Shown: one piece after another, positions 11,732 to 21,623 of the stretch
Layout: the number at the start of each line of letters is the position of its first letter
How positions within the stretch are numbered: position 1 is the stretch's first letter
Assembly: GCA_023213315.1 (NCBI GenBank)
Contig: JAKCPI010021903.1
Coordinates: 85,567 to 149,566 of the forward strand
Direction of reading: 5' to 3'
DNA length: 64,000 bases
From: Euborellia annulipes
Lineage: Eukaryota > Arthropoda > Insecta > Dermaptera > Anisolabididae
Program-made: the position numbers and the translations under genes
The notes under the pieces: model-generated
What the model saw: the letters and a program-made list of their open reading frames with translations, nothing else
What the model was told of the DNA's origin: nothing
Database searches by the model: none

Positions 11732-13120
11732 AAAAGCATCCTTAAGATATTTTTCCCATCTAAACCAAATTTCCCATCAGGACCTGGCCTTTCAGAAAAA
11801 CGTTCTCTGACTCAAGGACCTTATATTCACAAACATCGTGGGATCTTACTTCCCCCTAGTAAGCTCATTGAAATAAATGTTTTTAAAATTTCAAGTAGTA
11901 GCTTCAACAACTAGATAAAAACAAGTTCTTACTTCAAATGGAATAAATATTTTACTAATGACGTAAAAATAGCCAAAAGGGAATTTTTTATAATATAGAA
12001 ATAAATGAACTTTTTCGGGAATACTAATGATAATAATTCAATTTTGCAATTCAAATGATGACGGAATTGAAATACTTAGTTATGAGCGAAGCATTTTAAC
12101 TGGATTCGCACCTCTGCCCTAATCATCATTATCTTCACTATTCTCCTTTCTCTCCTCAAGCTCTTCTTTGAAACTGAGCATATAATTAAGATATTGAAAT
12201 AGTATTGTAGTTTTTGTGCCATCGATAATTTATTAGCTCCTCTAGAAACAATCGAGTTATGATTAGACTTTCTATAATTAATCTCACTTCACTCTATTTG
12301 AATTTTAAATGGTAAGATGACTTATCTGGAATAATGAGAAGGTTATCAATCCTGGAAATCAACTGCTGATCATCAGACTCAAACTTTCTATAAATCAATC
12401 TCAAATCTGAAAATTTTTTAAATTAATCTTACTAATAAACTATTTTTTTTTTTTAACGAAAAAAAATCTACTAGTCTAATTAAATTATACTAATAATGTA
12501 TAATTTATATTAACGTCAAGAGATTCTATTAATAATAATTGGAAAAAGTGAAAATAGCATATATTAATTTTTTATCGCTATATCATTAGGTATAATTATT
12601 GATATATCTCCTTGATTAAATTTCAAATTCTTAAAACGTATTTTTTTTTTTAATTAATCGACGATAATTGTACTATTTTGATTATTTTTTAGGTTTTTCG
12701 TATACTTCTTTAATTGCCTAAGCTTCTTGCGCATATATTGAAATTTGTGTATTTTAACTTCCCCAGAACAACTAATAGGCTATGCTGATTAAATTATATT
12801 AGGATCAGGGATCAATTGAATGAGAAATTTTAGGGCCTGTTGCTTCAGTTGTAGTCAACTAGCAAAATTCTCCACACAGATAGCAAATCATCGATATATT
12901 GATATTAAGCAAGATCCTGCTTAATCTTCGAGTTAAAAAAGATGATTGTTTTTCGATATAATTAGCTACCTGAAGTATTAATTTAAGGAATGTTATGTGA
13001 AGTTAGTAACTAAAAGGCATCATTTATAAAAATTATTAAAAATTAAAATTATATAAAATAAAAATATAAAATAATTAATTTTTTAACAAAAATTTAGTCC
13101 TCTTTTTTTTAATTTTTTAA
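11732..13120. other. No gene seen
   Basis: Unique AT-rich sequence without supported coding or repeat features. Confidence 0.45.
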
Positions 13121-13352
13121 AAACATTCACACTTTTTTCTCATTCACACAGTCTTTTCGGCAACTTAGGCCATTTAAGACTTTAAACGGTATCCGTTATT
13201 GATTTTTATACATGTTGGGGTCCAAACATTCTTATTTAGGCCATTTGGTATCCAAATGGCTTAAATAAAATCATCGGACTGCCTGGGATCCGAACCCGCG
13301 ACGTTCGGTATAGAGGGTAGGCATGCTACCAACTACTCCAAGTCCCGTGGGC
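13121..13352 (-). mobile_element. tRNA-derived SINE
   Basis: Reverse-strand copy: tail (CACTTTTTTCTCATTCACAC), CTTTTCGGCAACTTAGGCC block, ATTTGGTATCCAAATGGC palindrome, and tRNA-like head with CCGAACCCGCGACGTTCGG. It lacks part of the tail repeat. A clear duplication was not found. Confidence 0.8.
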
Positions 13353-13719
13353 CCTCTTTTATTTTTAAAAGGAAGCGTTTAAAATAAATCGTATGTATAG
13401 TTATTATCAATATACATTTAGTAAAAGTTATATTTAATTTTTCACCATTACGAAATAAGACAGGAAAAATATAAATTAGAAAGGTGAATCAACTAAATAC
13501 TGTATAATTAAAGATGATAAAGTGGATGCCTTTTTTTCCATCCAAACATTTAAACCCTATATTATCAAAATTATTTAACTATTAAAGGTTACATCAATTC
13601 AGATCTAATGACCTACAAAAACACTATAAATTAATTACATGGATCATTAAAATTTGGCCTATTTTTTCTATGATCCAAAATCAAATAATTTTATTTGAAA
13701 ATAACTGGATTATTTGAGT

Positions 13720-14345
13720 TTGAATAATTATAATTTAAATAGGAAGTTTCCTCCAAGTACCTTTCATTGTTATAAGGTGTAAAGTAAAACAAATTTTGTT
13801 TTGATGGAATTTATTGCAACTGTTTTTGGACAGAGTTACAGTTTTGGAGATTCAACGCCTCCATCTATAGGCTACAATAATTCCAAGATCCGTTTTTTGA
13901 TTCTTAGAAATGTTAAATTCATTTGTTGTCATATGTGAGGTTCGGAAATGTCCACAACCCTTTTGATTTAATGTTCTTTTGATAAAAAAAAACAGTTATA
14001 CTGTATAGGCCTATTTATTAAAATATTCCGATTATCATTATCATATCATTATATTCCCAAAATTTTCCCACATATAGATGTATTTTAATGTTAATTAAAT
14101 TATATAATAAAGGAGTAATTAGTTTTTTGTTTGACTCTTCAAGCCCTGATCTGATATAATTTTTTTCAACGGTCTTGGAATTATCGTAGCCTGATGGAAG
14201 CGTTGAATCTCGGAAATTGTAACTCTGTACAGAAACAGTTGCCATAAATTTCACCACCACAAAATTTGTATTACTTTACACCTTATAACAACTAAAGGTA
14301 CTTGGAATAAACTTCCTTTTTAAATTACAAATAATTCAATTAATC
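13720..14345. mobile_element. Foldback element with long inverted arms
   Basis: The left arm (about 13722-13900) and right arm (about 14145-14345) are inverted copies about 170 bp long with scattered differences. Both contain the block TTATAAGGTGTAAAGTAA. Each arm also carries an open stretch for a related peptide (SYSFGDSTPPS on plus, SYNFRDSTLPS on minus). I do not recognise the peptide. The class is probably a TIR DNA transposon remnant. Confidence 0.6.
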
Positions 14346-15518
14346 GAAAAAATAATAATAATATTGAACGCCTAATAGAAATAATTAGAAGATTAATTTT
14401 TTTTAAATTCTATATTTTTATACTCTTTCCTGCAAATTTTTTTATGAATAAAATAATTATCAATATTTTTAAAGATAAAGCTTCAATTTTACTCCATGTT
14501 TTAAAGAGCAATTCATTTGCAGTAAAGAATTTCAAAAAAAAAATCGTGCCACGGTGAATTAATTACATATCTTCAGATTGTTTGACTGACACTTAGGTAG
14601 GTGTCCTCAGGCCTATTAGCCCTCAAACTGGACTCACGAGATAGGAATTAACGAATTCATTCTTTAAAAAAAGTAATTGTTAAATAATCAATTATAACTT
14701 TCTAGAAATTAATCATAACTCAATTGATCTAAAAAAAAATTGAATTAATGAAATTAATTTTTTTTTTTTATTTCTACCAAGTAACTTATGGAAAACTTTT
14801 AAATTAAAATCAAATTAGGAGGTGTTATCAGAATGAAGGAATGCTACTATGTAAATGAGCAAAAGGTTAGTCCAAATGCACATGCATGCATGCACGCAGC
14901 GTGTCCGAAAAAAAGTGAAATCGGATGTCAATATCTCGGTCAGCATGCATTGGATGAGTTCCTTTTTAGTTCCAATCCAAATAAGGCATTCGAAATGGAC
15001 CAGAGCAAAAAAAAGGGCTTTTAAATCAATTAATCAATGGTGGCCTTAATGAAATAACCATCGACATCTTCGTCAACTCGACTTCTTTCTTCCTTCTTGA
15101 TCCGAATCATTCAAGACTTTTAAGCCGGACCCATTCGAATCAAAAAAAAGTTTATTAAGAACACAATGATCGCTTTTTTTGTGTGGTTGGGATGGGAGAG
15201 TTATAACTGAATTTTGAAATATAGTGAGTTTAAAAAAACTAAAATATATTTTTTTGGAAAATTTTGGAAAAAATTTCAGACATAGCCAAAGGATTCAAGA
15301 GTTTTTTGTGTCCGGAAAACTGGTTTCGCGAAAAAAAAAAAAAAGATTTTTTTTGGAGAAAAATTAATAACATACGAGTATTACTTAACATCTTCCCCTT
15401 TTTTTTTTGAAAAATAAAATGAATTATTTTTAATAATATACAAAATATCTAAATTATATTTACAATAATTATTATTATAGAGATTTTATATTATTACAAT
15501 TAACTTTACAATTGACTT
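14346..15518. other. No gene seen
   Basis: Contains a CATGCATGCATGCA run near 14880-14897, which creates short overlapping open frames. I treat these as chance. Confidence 0.5.
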
Positions 15519-15645
15519 GCCCTCGGGGTTTGGTGTAGAGGCTAGCGTGCTAACCTCGTATACCACCCCAGGCAGTCCGATGATTTTATTTAAGTCATTT
15601 CGATACCAAATGGCTTAGATAAGAATGCCTGGACCCCTAATATGT
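15519..15645 (+). mobile_element. tRNA-derived SINE, 3'-truncated
   Basis: The head is present (GGTTTGGTGTAGAGGCTAGC), but the box B region is deleted between TATACC and CCCAGGC. The body ends after ATGCCTGGACCCC, and the tail is absent. Confidence 0.75.
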
Positions 15646-15654
15646 AAGATGTAT

Positions 15655-15965
15655 ATTGAGTAATGAAAATCAGTTTATACACAATGGGCGGGCGATTTGC
15701 GAGAAAAAAATTTCGCCATTTAAAAAAAAAAAATGTAAGTGAAAGCGTGAAACGCGTTTTATTTTATGCGAAGTTGCATCACTGGGCTGAGACATGTGAT
15801 ATATATTTTTAAATATGGTGAATTGACAATTTTCGTGAATTTTTTTGTCTTGTTAAAAATTATTTTTAAAAGTCTTCGTGAGAAAATTTTGATTTTATTT
15901 TTTCAACTTATTCTACGGAAGTTAATTGATAAAAATAAAAAGTTTTTTTTTTTTTTTTTTTTTCT
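15655..15965 (+). repeat. Dispersed repeat C, copy 1
   Basis: Direct repeat of 17617-17890. Both contain AATCAGTTTA, GATTTGCGAGAAAAAA, and a shared stretch ending TTTTGATTTTATTTTT. Class unknown. An HCR fragment follows directly. Confidence 0.55.
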
Positions 15966-15969
15966 CTTT

Positions 15970-16128
15970 ATCACGTGACACGAAACTTTTTGAACAAAAT
16001 CGACCAAAAAGTACTAGTACTTTATTGATGTACTTTTTTAGTTTTTTTTTTTCGATTTTCCCAAAATTCGCTCCAACGATTTTGATTAAAATTCATAAAT
16101 CGACTATTTTTAGATGCTCTTTAAAATA
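15970..16128 (-). repeat. HCR repeat fragment
   Basis: Minus-strand middle portion of HCR (CGTGACACGAAACTTTTTGA through TTAGATGCTCTTTAAAAT). It stops at the TA used by the pogo-like MITE, which inserted into it. Confidence 0.75.
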
Positions 16129-16446
16129 CAGTAGAGTCCCGGTAATCCGAACCTCGCTAATCCGAACTTCCGGTTAATCCGAACTCTTTTTGCGTACGAT
16201 TTTTTTTTTTTTTTTAAGAGGAATATAAATGAAAATTAGACATTAAAGGAACTTTATTTTATTATTAATATGAAATATTTATTTAGAGTTTAATATCACC
16301 GACAAGTTTCACGGTTTACGATGTTATAAATACGACTTTATTATCAAAATTAACTAATTCAAGCTTACAATTCCGGTTAATCCGAACTTCCCGATAATCC
16401 GAACGACCCTCGGTCCCAATTAGTTCGAATTAACCGGACTCTATTG
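16129..16446. mobile_element. pogo/Tigger-like MITE
   Basis: The left end CAGTAGAGTCCCGGTAATCC and the right end in reverse complement CAATAGAGTCCGGTTAATTC are TIRs of the pogo/Tigger type. TA dinucleotides flank both ends (16127-16128 and 16447-16448). Further ATCCGAAC blocks repeat inside both termini. It has no transposase. Confidence 0.85.
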
Positions 16447-16448
16447 TA

Positions 16449-16660
16449 TATATTGTCTCCGTGGTTGGAACAAGCTCCCTGCGTTTTTCTTCCCCAAAAC
16501 CTACAATCTTCAGACTTTCAAGTCTAATCTCAACAGGCATCTTCTCAGTTCCCGCAGTTGAGTTCCCCTTTTATGCTTCTCCTTTTGTTTTTATTCTTTT
16601 CTGGCTGCATGTGACCATTGGTCGTTTTAGGTCTTCGGACCCATTCCAAAAAAAAAGAGA
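16449..16660 (+). pseudogene. LINE 3' end: RT C-terminal tail and 3' UTR
   Basis: One frame reads WNKLPAFFFPKTYNLQTFKS and then NLNRHLL before a stop. This matches the C-terminal 'WN.LP..VF....L..FK..L..HL' pattern of non-LTR reverse-transcriptase ORF2 in jockey-like clades. A short 3' UTR ends in an A-run at 16650-16658. The same sequence recurs inverted at 55858-56060. The 5' part is missing, as is usual for truncated LINE insertions. It sits inside a broken HCR copy. Confidence 0.7.
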
Positions 16661-16697
16661 AATTTGTCTGCTGTGCGACCAGTCACACCAGATTCTA
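16661..16697 (-). repeat. HCR terminal fragment (hairpin B half)
   Basis: GTGCGACCAGTCACACCAGATT-like end of HCR; it is the far end of the copy that starts at 15970. The pogo MITE and the LINE tail separate the two pieces. Confidence 0.65.
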
Positions 16698-17302
16698 CCT
16701 GAGATAGAGGATATTATTATTATTTTTTTTTTTTAATTATTTAATAAAAAGATAAAACAGATTCCTGAAAGTTAATAATAATATTCGAAAGACGTTGTCT
16801 TTTAAAGAGAGACTTTGTATGTGTGTGTGAGAAAGAGAGGAGCTTCTTTAAAGATAATGCAACTTCAAGGGAGGGGGTACATGTAATTTGCTAAAGAATT
16901 CGCGCATTCATAGAGAGTTTGAATTTCGCTCTTTTTCACTCTCTTAATTTCGTCGCTCTCTACGTTTTATTTTATTTTTTTTAACATCTTCCAATTTAAC
17001 TCTCTCACTCTACTGTGTTGTTTATATTAAAATAGAGAATATTTCTTTCTTTTTCTGTTAAGGTTGTTCTGATAGTACCCCGTAAGTCATAATAGAATCT
17101 AAATTTTTTTTTTTTAATAAAATTAAAAATTTGAATGCCAAAATTCCTTATTATAATTTACTCGTGACCTATCATAGTTTATAATTGTATTAAGTTAATA
17201 ATTTAATTACCAAAAATAATAAATGAATGACTTTTGACTTGAGCAGTATTTCACGTAATATAGATCTGGCAACATTGCATTTATCAGCTGTTTATTTTAA
17301 AT
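16698..17302. other. No gene seen
   Basis: Contains a GTGTGTGTGAGAAAGAGAGG patch near 16820. No supported gene. Confidence 0.45.
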
Positions 17303-17310
17303 CTTAAAAG

Positions 17311-17569
17311 CAGGGGCGTATTTAAGGGGGGCCGAGGGGTCCCGGGCCCCCCCCGAAATTTTCTAAACACATATACATATATAGGGATATACAGACATCA
17401 GCGCAACAAATTTTACCGCAGGATGGACAACTTTGGTTCCGCAATAGAAAAAAATGTTCCTCAAAAAAATTTCGTGTGAAAAAAGTATAGTTTCTTAAAA
17501 AAAAAAATTTTCCTCAGAAAATTTTTTGAGTTCGGCCCCCCCGAAAAAAAATTTCTATATACGCCCCTG
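17311..17569. mobile_element. hAT-type MITE, perfect 8-bp duplication
   Basis: The ends are CAGGGGCGTATTTA and, in reverse complement, CAGGGGCGTATATA. Perfect 8-bp duplications CTTAAAAG flank it at 17303-17310 and 17570-17577. GGGGCC-rich blocks lie just inside the ends. It is 259 bp and non-coding. Confidence 0.9.
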
Positions 17570-17616
17570 CTTAAAAGCCTTCAATTTTATTTTATTTAAT
17601 ATATTACAATGTTTAA

Positions 17617-17890
17617 TGCAAATCAGTTTAAACACAATGGACGATTTGCGAGAAAAAATATCGTAAAATTGAAAAAAAAAATGTAACTGACAGGGAGAAA
17701 AGAGTATTATTTTATGCGACGTTGCCAGAATGGTCTGAGTCTCATTTTTAAATATTGGCGACTGTCATTTTGGAGAATTTTTTTGACTTTCTTGTTAAAA
17801 TATCCTTAAAAGCGGACGGCAGAAACTTTTGATTTTATTTTTAACATATTCCTCTGAAGTGAATTCATAAAATGTAAGTTTTTTGTTTTT
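17617..17890 (+). repeat. Dispersed repeat C, copy 2
   Basis: Partner of 15655-15965, same orientation, with many point differences by eye. Confidence 0.55.
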
Positions 17891-18099
17891 GTATCTTTTG
17901 CAGAAGTGGCTATATAATTCGATATGTGTGCGTTTCGTCGACATTTCCCATAGACTACATGTTAAATTTCAATTTTTTTAAAATTAATTACACGATAACC
18001 CTGCGTCAGATCTGCTTCAAAATTTTATTTTATACGAATGGGATAGTGATTAATAACATATTAAAAAATTAGCTTTTAATCTAACAATGAATTGTTTTA

Positions 18100-18358
18100 T
18101 TTAAAAAAACATTCACACTTTTTTCTCATTCACACTCACACTCACACACATTCATACTGTCTTTTCGGCAACTTAGGCCATTTAAGACTTTAGACGATAA
18201 CCGTTATAATGAAATATATCTATTGGGGGTTCAGGCATTTCTATTTAAGCCATCTGGTATCCAAATGGCTTAAATAAAATCATCGGACTGCCTGGGTCCG
18301 AACCCGCGACGTTTGGTATAGGAGGTAGGCACGCTACCTACTACGCCACACCCGGGGC
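18100..18358 (-). mobile_element. tRNA-derived SINE with target duplication
   Basis: Complete reverse-strand copy. The 14-bp duplications AATGAATTGTTTTA are at 18086-18099 and 18359-18372. The head region reads CCGAACCCGCGACGTTTGG. Confidence 0.88.
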
Positions 18359-18372
18359 AATGAATTGTTTTA

Positions 18373-18845
18373 ATTGTATGCAAAACAAAAACAAAAATTT
18401 CTATTTCCCTTTTTTTTTCTTCTTCCTCTTTAGCTTAAATATCAATTTTCTTTAAAAGAACCAAGAGAGGGATTTAATCTGATGACTGAAGAAGAAAACT
18501 TTGGAAATTTTCCAAGGGACTTTTGAAACGTCTTTCCCTTTTAAATAGGAAAATGATCCATAAACAAATTGAAGCGTTTTAGTCAGCAAAAGCCTCCTTG
18601 CTGAGGGTGGGTGGCATCGAGGGGGATGAATGACTTCCCCTCTTTTTTCCTTCTTCCCCCAGAGACAGGACCGACAAGCTTGCATGACAACCAAAAGGGA
18701 AAATCTCCTTCTATCCTCGTGTACCGTCAGTAATGATGGGATTCCATAACGCTCGTTTATTTATTCATACTCCTCTCTGATTTGTTTAATTAATTGTTAA
18801 AAATATATATATACACTGTGCGTCAAGAAAACTCTTTGTTTCTTC
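18373..18845. other. No gene; start of a Tc1-like repeat
   Basis: From about 18805 the sequence TATATACACTGTGCGTCAAG resembles a Tc1/mariner end and recurs, altered, at 45940-45986. Nothing else is supported. Confidence 0.45.
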
Positions 18846-18849
18846 TTAA

Positions 18850-19246
18850 GGTGCGCGTCTCGGGGTGCTAATTTTGGGAGATTACAGCGGCCACAATTTT
18901 GAAGCCATCGACCTCAAATTTTTTTTTAAATTAAAGCTATTTAAAATATCTAGAACTTGTCGAGGACCTTTTTTTGATTTTTGAAAAAATAAATTTTTTT
19001 TTTAGATTAATCGCATTAAATAAAAGATATTTTTTAAAAATCCGCTCTATAACTTATAGATAATTAAATTAGTAATCATTGTGTTAAAAAATAATTAATT
19101 TTCTATCCTTAATTAATTAGCTAGAAACTTTAAAATAAAATCGAATAAATCCCTTGTATTCCTATGGGAAAAACTAACGCCATCTCTTGCCGTCTCGAGT
19201 AACTCAGTAGTGAATCGTGACCTAACGGTTTATCGACTCGCGCAGC
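18850..19246. mobile_element. TTAA-flanked element family B
   Basis: TTAA flanks both sides (18846-18849 and 19247-19250). Left end GGTGCGCGTCTCGG and right end, in reverse complement, GCTGCGCGAGTCG are imperfect short TIRs. A TTAA duplication is typical of piggyBac-like and some MITE families. It is 397 bp and non-coding. A broken relative is at 5265-5391. Confidence 0.65.
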
Positions 19247-19376
19247 TTAAGAAGGCCTTTTCTAATCTATCATATTGATACTGTAATTTATTAAACATTA
19301 ATATAAAATATCTTATACATTTCTAAGTAAATTTGACACAATTACAAATCATTTTAATCAAATTAATACAATTTAA

Positions 19377-19628
19377 GCCCCCGGGTGTGGCGTAGTAAGT
19401 AGCGTGCCTACCTCCTATACCAAACGTCGCGGGTTCGGACCCAGGCAGTCCGATGATTTTATTTAAGCCATTTGGATACCAGATGGCTTAAATAGAAATG
19501 CCTGAACCCCAAATTGATATATTAATTACAACTGTTATCGTCAAAGTCTTATATGGCCTAAGTTGCCGAAAGACGTGTGAATGGGAGTGTGAATGAGAAA
19601 AAAGTGTGAATGTTTAAAAAAAAAAAAA
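19377..19628 (+). mobile_element. tRNA-derived SINE with empty-site proof
   Basis: Complete plus-strand copy with perfect 15-bp duplications ATTAATACAATTTAA (19362-19376 and 19629-19643). The homologous sequence near 46640 has the same target once and no SINE. Confidence 0.92.
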
Positions 19629-19757
19629 ATTAATACAATTTAAATAAAACAAAGACAAAAATTTTGAAATTGTTTTTATTAACTCAAAATTTCTAAAATT
19701 TTAAAATAATCTTTCCATTTCAGTTTTTCTCTGTCTATTTTTATTGGAATTTTTTTT

Positions 19758-19931
19758 AAACACTCACACTTTTTGCTCATTCACACTCACACTCACACAG
19801 TCCTTTTCGGCAACTTAATCCGGTATCCAAATGGCTTAAATAAAATCATCGGACTACCTGGGGGTCCGAACCCGCGAAGCTCGGTATTGAAGATAGTGCC
19901 GCTACCAACTAGACCAAGCCAAGCCCGTAGG
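19758..19931 (-). mobile_element. tRNA-derived SINE, internally deleted
   Basis: The tail and the tRNA-like head are present, but the region between CGGCAACTTA and CCGGTATCC is deleted. The head reads AGACCAAGCCAAGCCC, close to the 666 copy. It interrupts repeat D; the related copy at 46551 lacks it. Confidence 0.8.
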
Positions 19932-20153
19932 GGGAAATTCTTTTAAAAAGAAAATTTTTAAATTAATTTTCAACAAAACATATCAAGATTATGTTTGATT
20001 TGTCCCTCAAGTTTAAAATCGACATATTTTTTTTTTAATTTTATTGAAATTGTATTAAAATGATTTGTATTTGGGTTAAATTTACTTTTCTTTCTTTATT
20101 TTCCGGCCTTTGACTTCGTTAACCTGGCCATTCGGCCCCCAGCATTCACAATA

Positions 20154-20330
20154 GGGGTCTTCCACATATTGCGTAACGCGTTAGGGGGGAGAGGGGTTCT
20201 CTAAATTTAACATAACAAATCAAAGTTTTTTAAAGTGAAACTTTTATTTGATCCCTCAAATTTTTTTCGATCTTCTATCAGTATGTCGCTTTACAAGCCA
20301 TGACGTCACAAGCCGTGATTATACAAATAT
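20154..20330. mobile_element. GGGGTCGTCC-TIR element, fragment
   Basis: Starts ATAGGGGTCTTCCACATATT with a CGTAACGCG block, matching the ends of the element at 434-1040. The opposite end was not found. Confidence 0.45.
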
Positions 20331-20637
20331 AGGAAAGTTGAAATTTAATATATATGACTAATTATAAAAAAATAATTGTGAGATTTAATTATTCAATTTT
20401 TAAATTGATAAAATATAATTTTTAAAATAATTTAAAATGATTCAAATCTTCAATTACTAATATTGTTCTCAGTTTTTAACATGCTTCTATTGATTTCACA
20501 TTTTCCAATTATTAAGTTAAGATTAAAAACGCGATTTTAATACCCTTGAGTGAATAATTTTCTGAAAATTTTCAGTAAAACGCCTACGATCTGAAAAAAA
20601 TGTTTCACTTGCATCGTGGTTTCATAAAATCACACAT

Positions 20638-21046
20638 TTTTTTTAGATGCTCTTTAAAATTTATATTCTCATTTTGCCATTGAAATGGTTTGAAGCACAC
20701 TTTACTCTTGTACTTCATAGGAAAGATAGGAGAAATGGATGTTGTGTTGTTTTTTTTTTCCTTTAGTTTTGTTTTTTTTTGTATTTGTTATTGTAATTAA
20801 ATTTGTATTGTGTTTGTTGGTCCTAGCCACCGAGGACTGGTGCCTCTAAGCGGGTCGTAATAAATTTATTTATTTATTTATTTTATTTAAATATAAATAT
20901 TTTCCCATGTTTATAAATTTTACATCTTAAATTCTAATATATCGGTGGAAACTAAATATATCTCGACACCAAAAAATCCGGTGTGACAAGCACAGAACAC
21001 AACTTTCAAATGTAAGAGAAAATTGTGCGAGTAGTCACACCAGATT
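20638..21046 (-). repeat. HCR repeat, truncated and interrupted
   Basis: Minus-strand copy beginning in the core (TTTTAGATGCTCTTTAAAAT) and ending in a decayed hairpin B. The X-box region is replaced by a retroposon 3' end at about 20739-20885. Confidence 0.75.
20739..20885 (+). mobile_element. Non-LTR retroposon 3' end
   Basis: A T-rich lead, then CCTAGCCACCGAGGACTGG, GTCGTAATAAATTTATT and a TTTA repeat. The AATAAA plus short terminal repeat is typical of LINE 3' ends. No coding part remains. Inferred from the interruption of HCR. Confidence 0.5.
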
Positions 21047-21322
21047 AAACCCACTTTTTTTTTACAATATCTACACTGTTAAAAATTTTCAAGAAAACTT
21101 GCTATACAAGTATAGGAACTCTGTTTCATAAACTGTTTATGAATAGTATATGAGAAAGTTCAATTTGTTGCCAACCTAACAAATTTCTTGTATATTTTAA
21201 AATTAATTATTTTGGTAAAAATTGTTAATTTGAATTTTTATAGCTATTTAGTTGAATTACTTTATAAAAATTATTTAATTAGTATGACTTCATAAATATT
21301 TAAATAGTTTAGAGCGCGAATT

Positions 21323-21517
21323 TGTTAGAAAGTAAATGAACTTTACATTACACTCACTAGAGAGCATTCCCTACACTTATTGTAAATAATAATATTATTG
21401 TTAATTGTTGAGAAAAATAATTTCAATCAATAACTTTTGTTATACTTCGTTGTACTATATTCAACTCTAAATAAATATAATTTTGTATAACTGTCGTCTT
21501 GTGTCTTAAATTTATCA
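21323..21517 (+). repeat. copia 5' LTR
   Basis: 195 bp, TGTTAGAAAG...TTTATCA. It should hold the promoter and start of the genomic RNA. It differs from the 3' LTR at a few sites, including an AT-run near 21415 and TTCG versus TTTG near 21448. Confidence 0.9.
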
Positions 21518-21531
21518 GGTTATGGGCCCAG
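21518..21531 (+). promoter_or_regulatory. copia primer-binding site
   Basis: GGTTATGGGCCCAG directly follows the LTR. It is complementary to the anticodon-stem region of initiator tRNA-Met, not to a tRNA 3' end. This is the half-tRNA priming known for Drosophila copia. Confidence 0.85.
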
Positions 21532-21623
21532 ACAGGCCAGACAGACAGACAGACAGATAAAAAAAAATTAAGAAAAAATAAACATAAGGTCAGTGAATTA
21601 ATATTTATCTAATAAATTTAAAC

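Larger units (their letters stand above)
19251..20090 (+). repeat. Dispersed repeat D, copy 1 (two SINEs inside)
   Basis: With the SINEs removed, this aligns with 46551-46790 (shared TTTCTAAGTAAATTT, TTAATACAATTTAAATAAAA, ATAATCTTTCCATTTCAG and AACAAAACATATCAAGATT-like blocks). The ends 19322-19366 and 20045-20095 are also inverted copies of one another (GTAAATTT...CAAATCATTTTAAT). Confidence 0.6.

Noticed and set aside
14833..15049. Two overlapping ORFs of 63-64 codons
   Set aside because: Built on a CATGCATGCATG run; no domain, no repeat context and no splice signals that I can defend.
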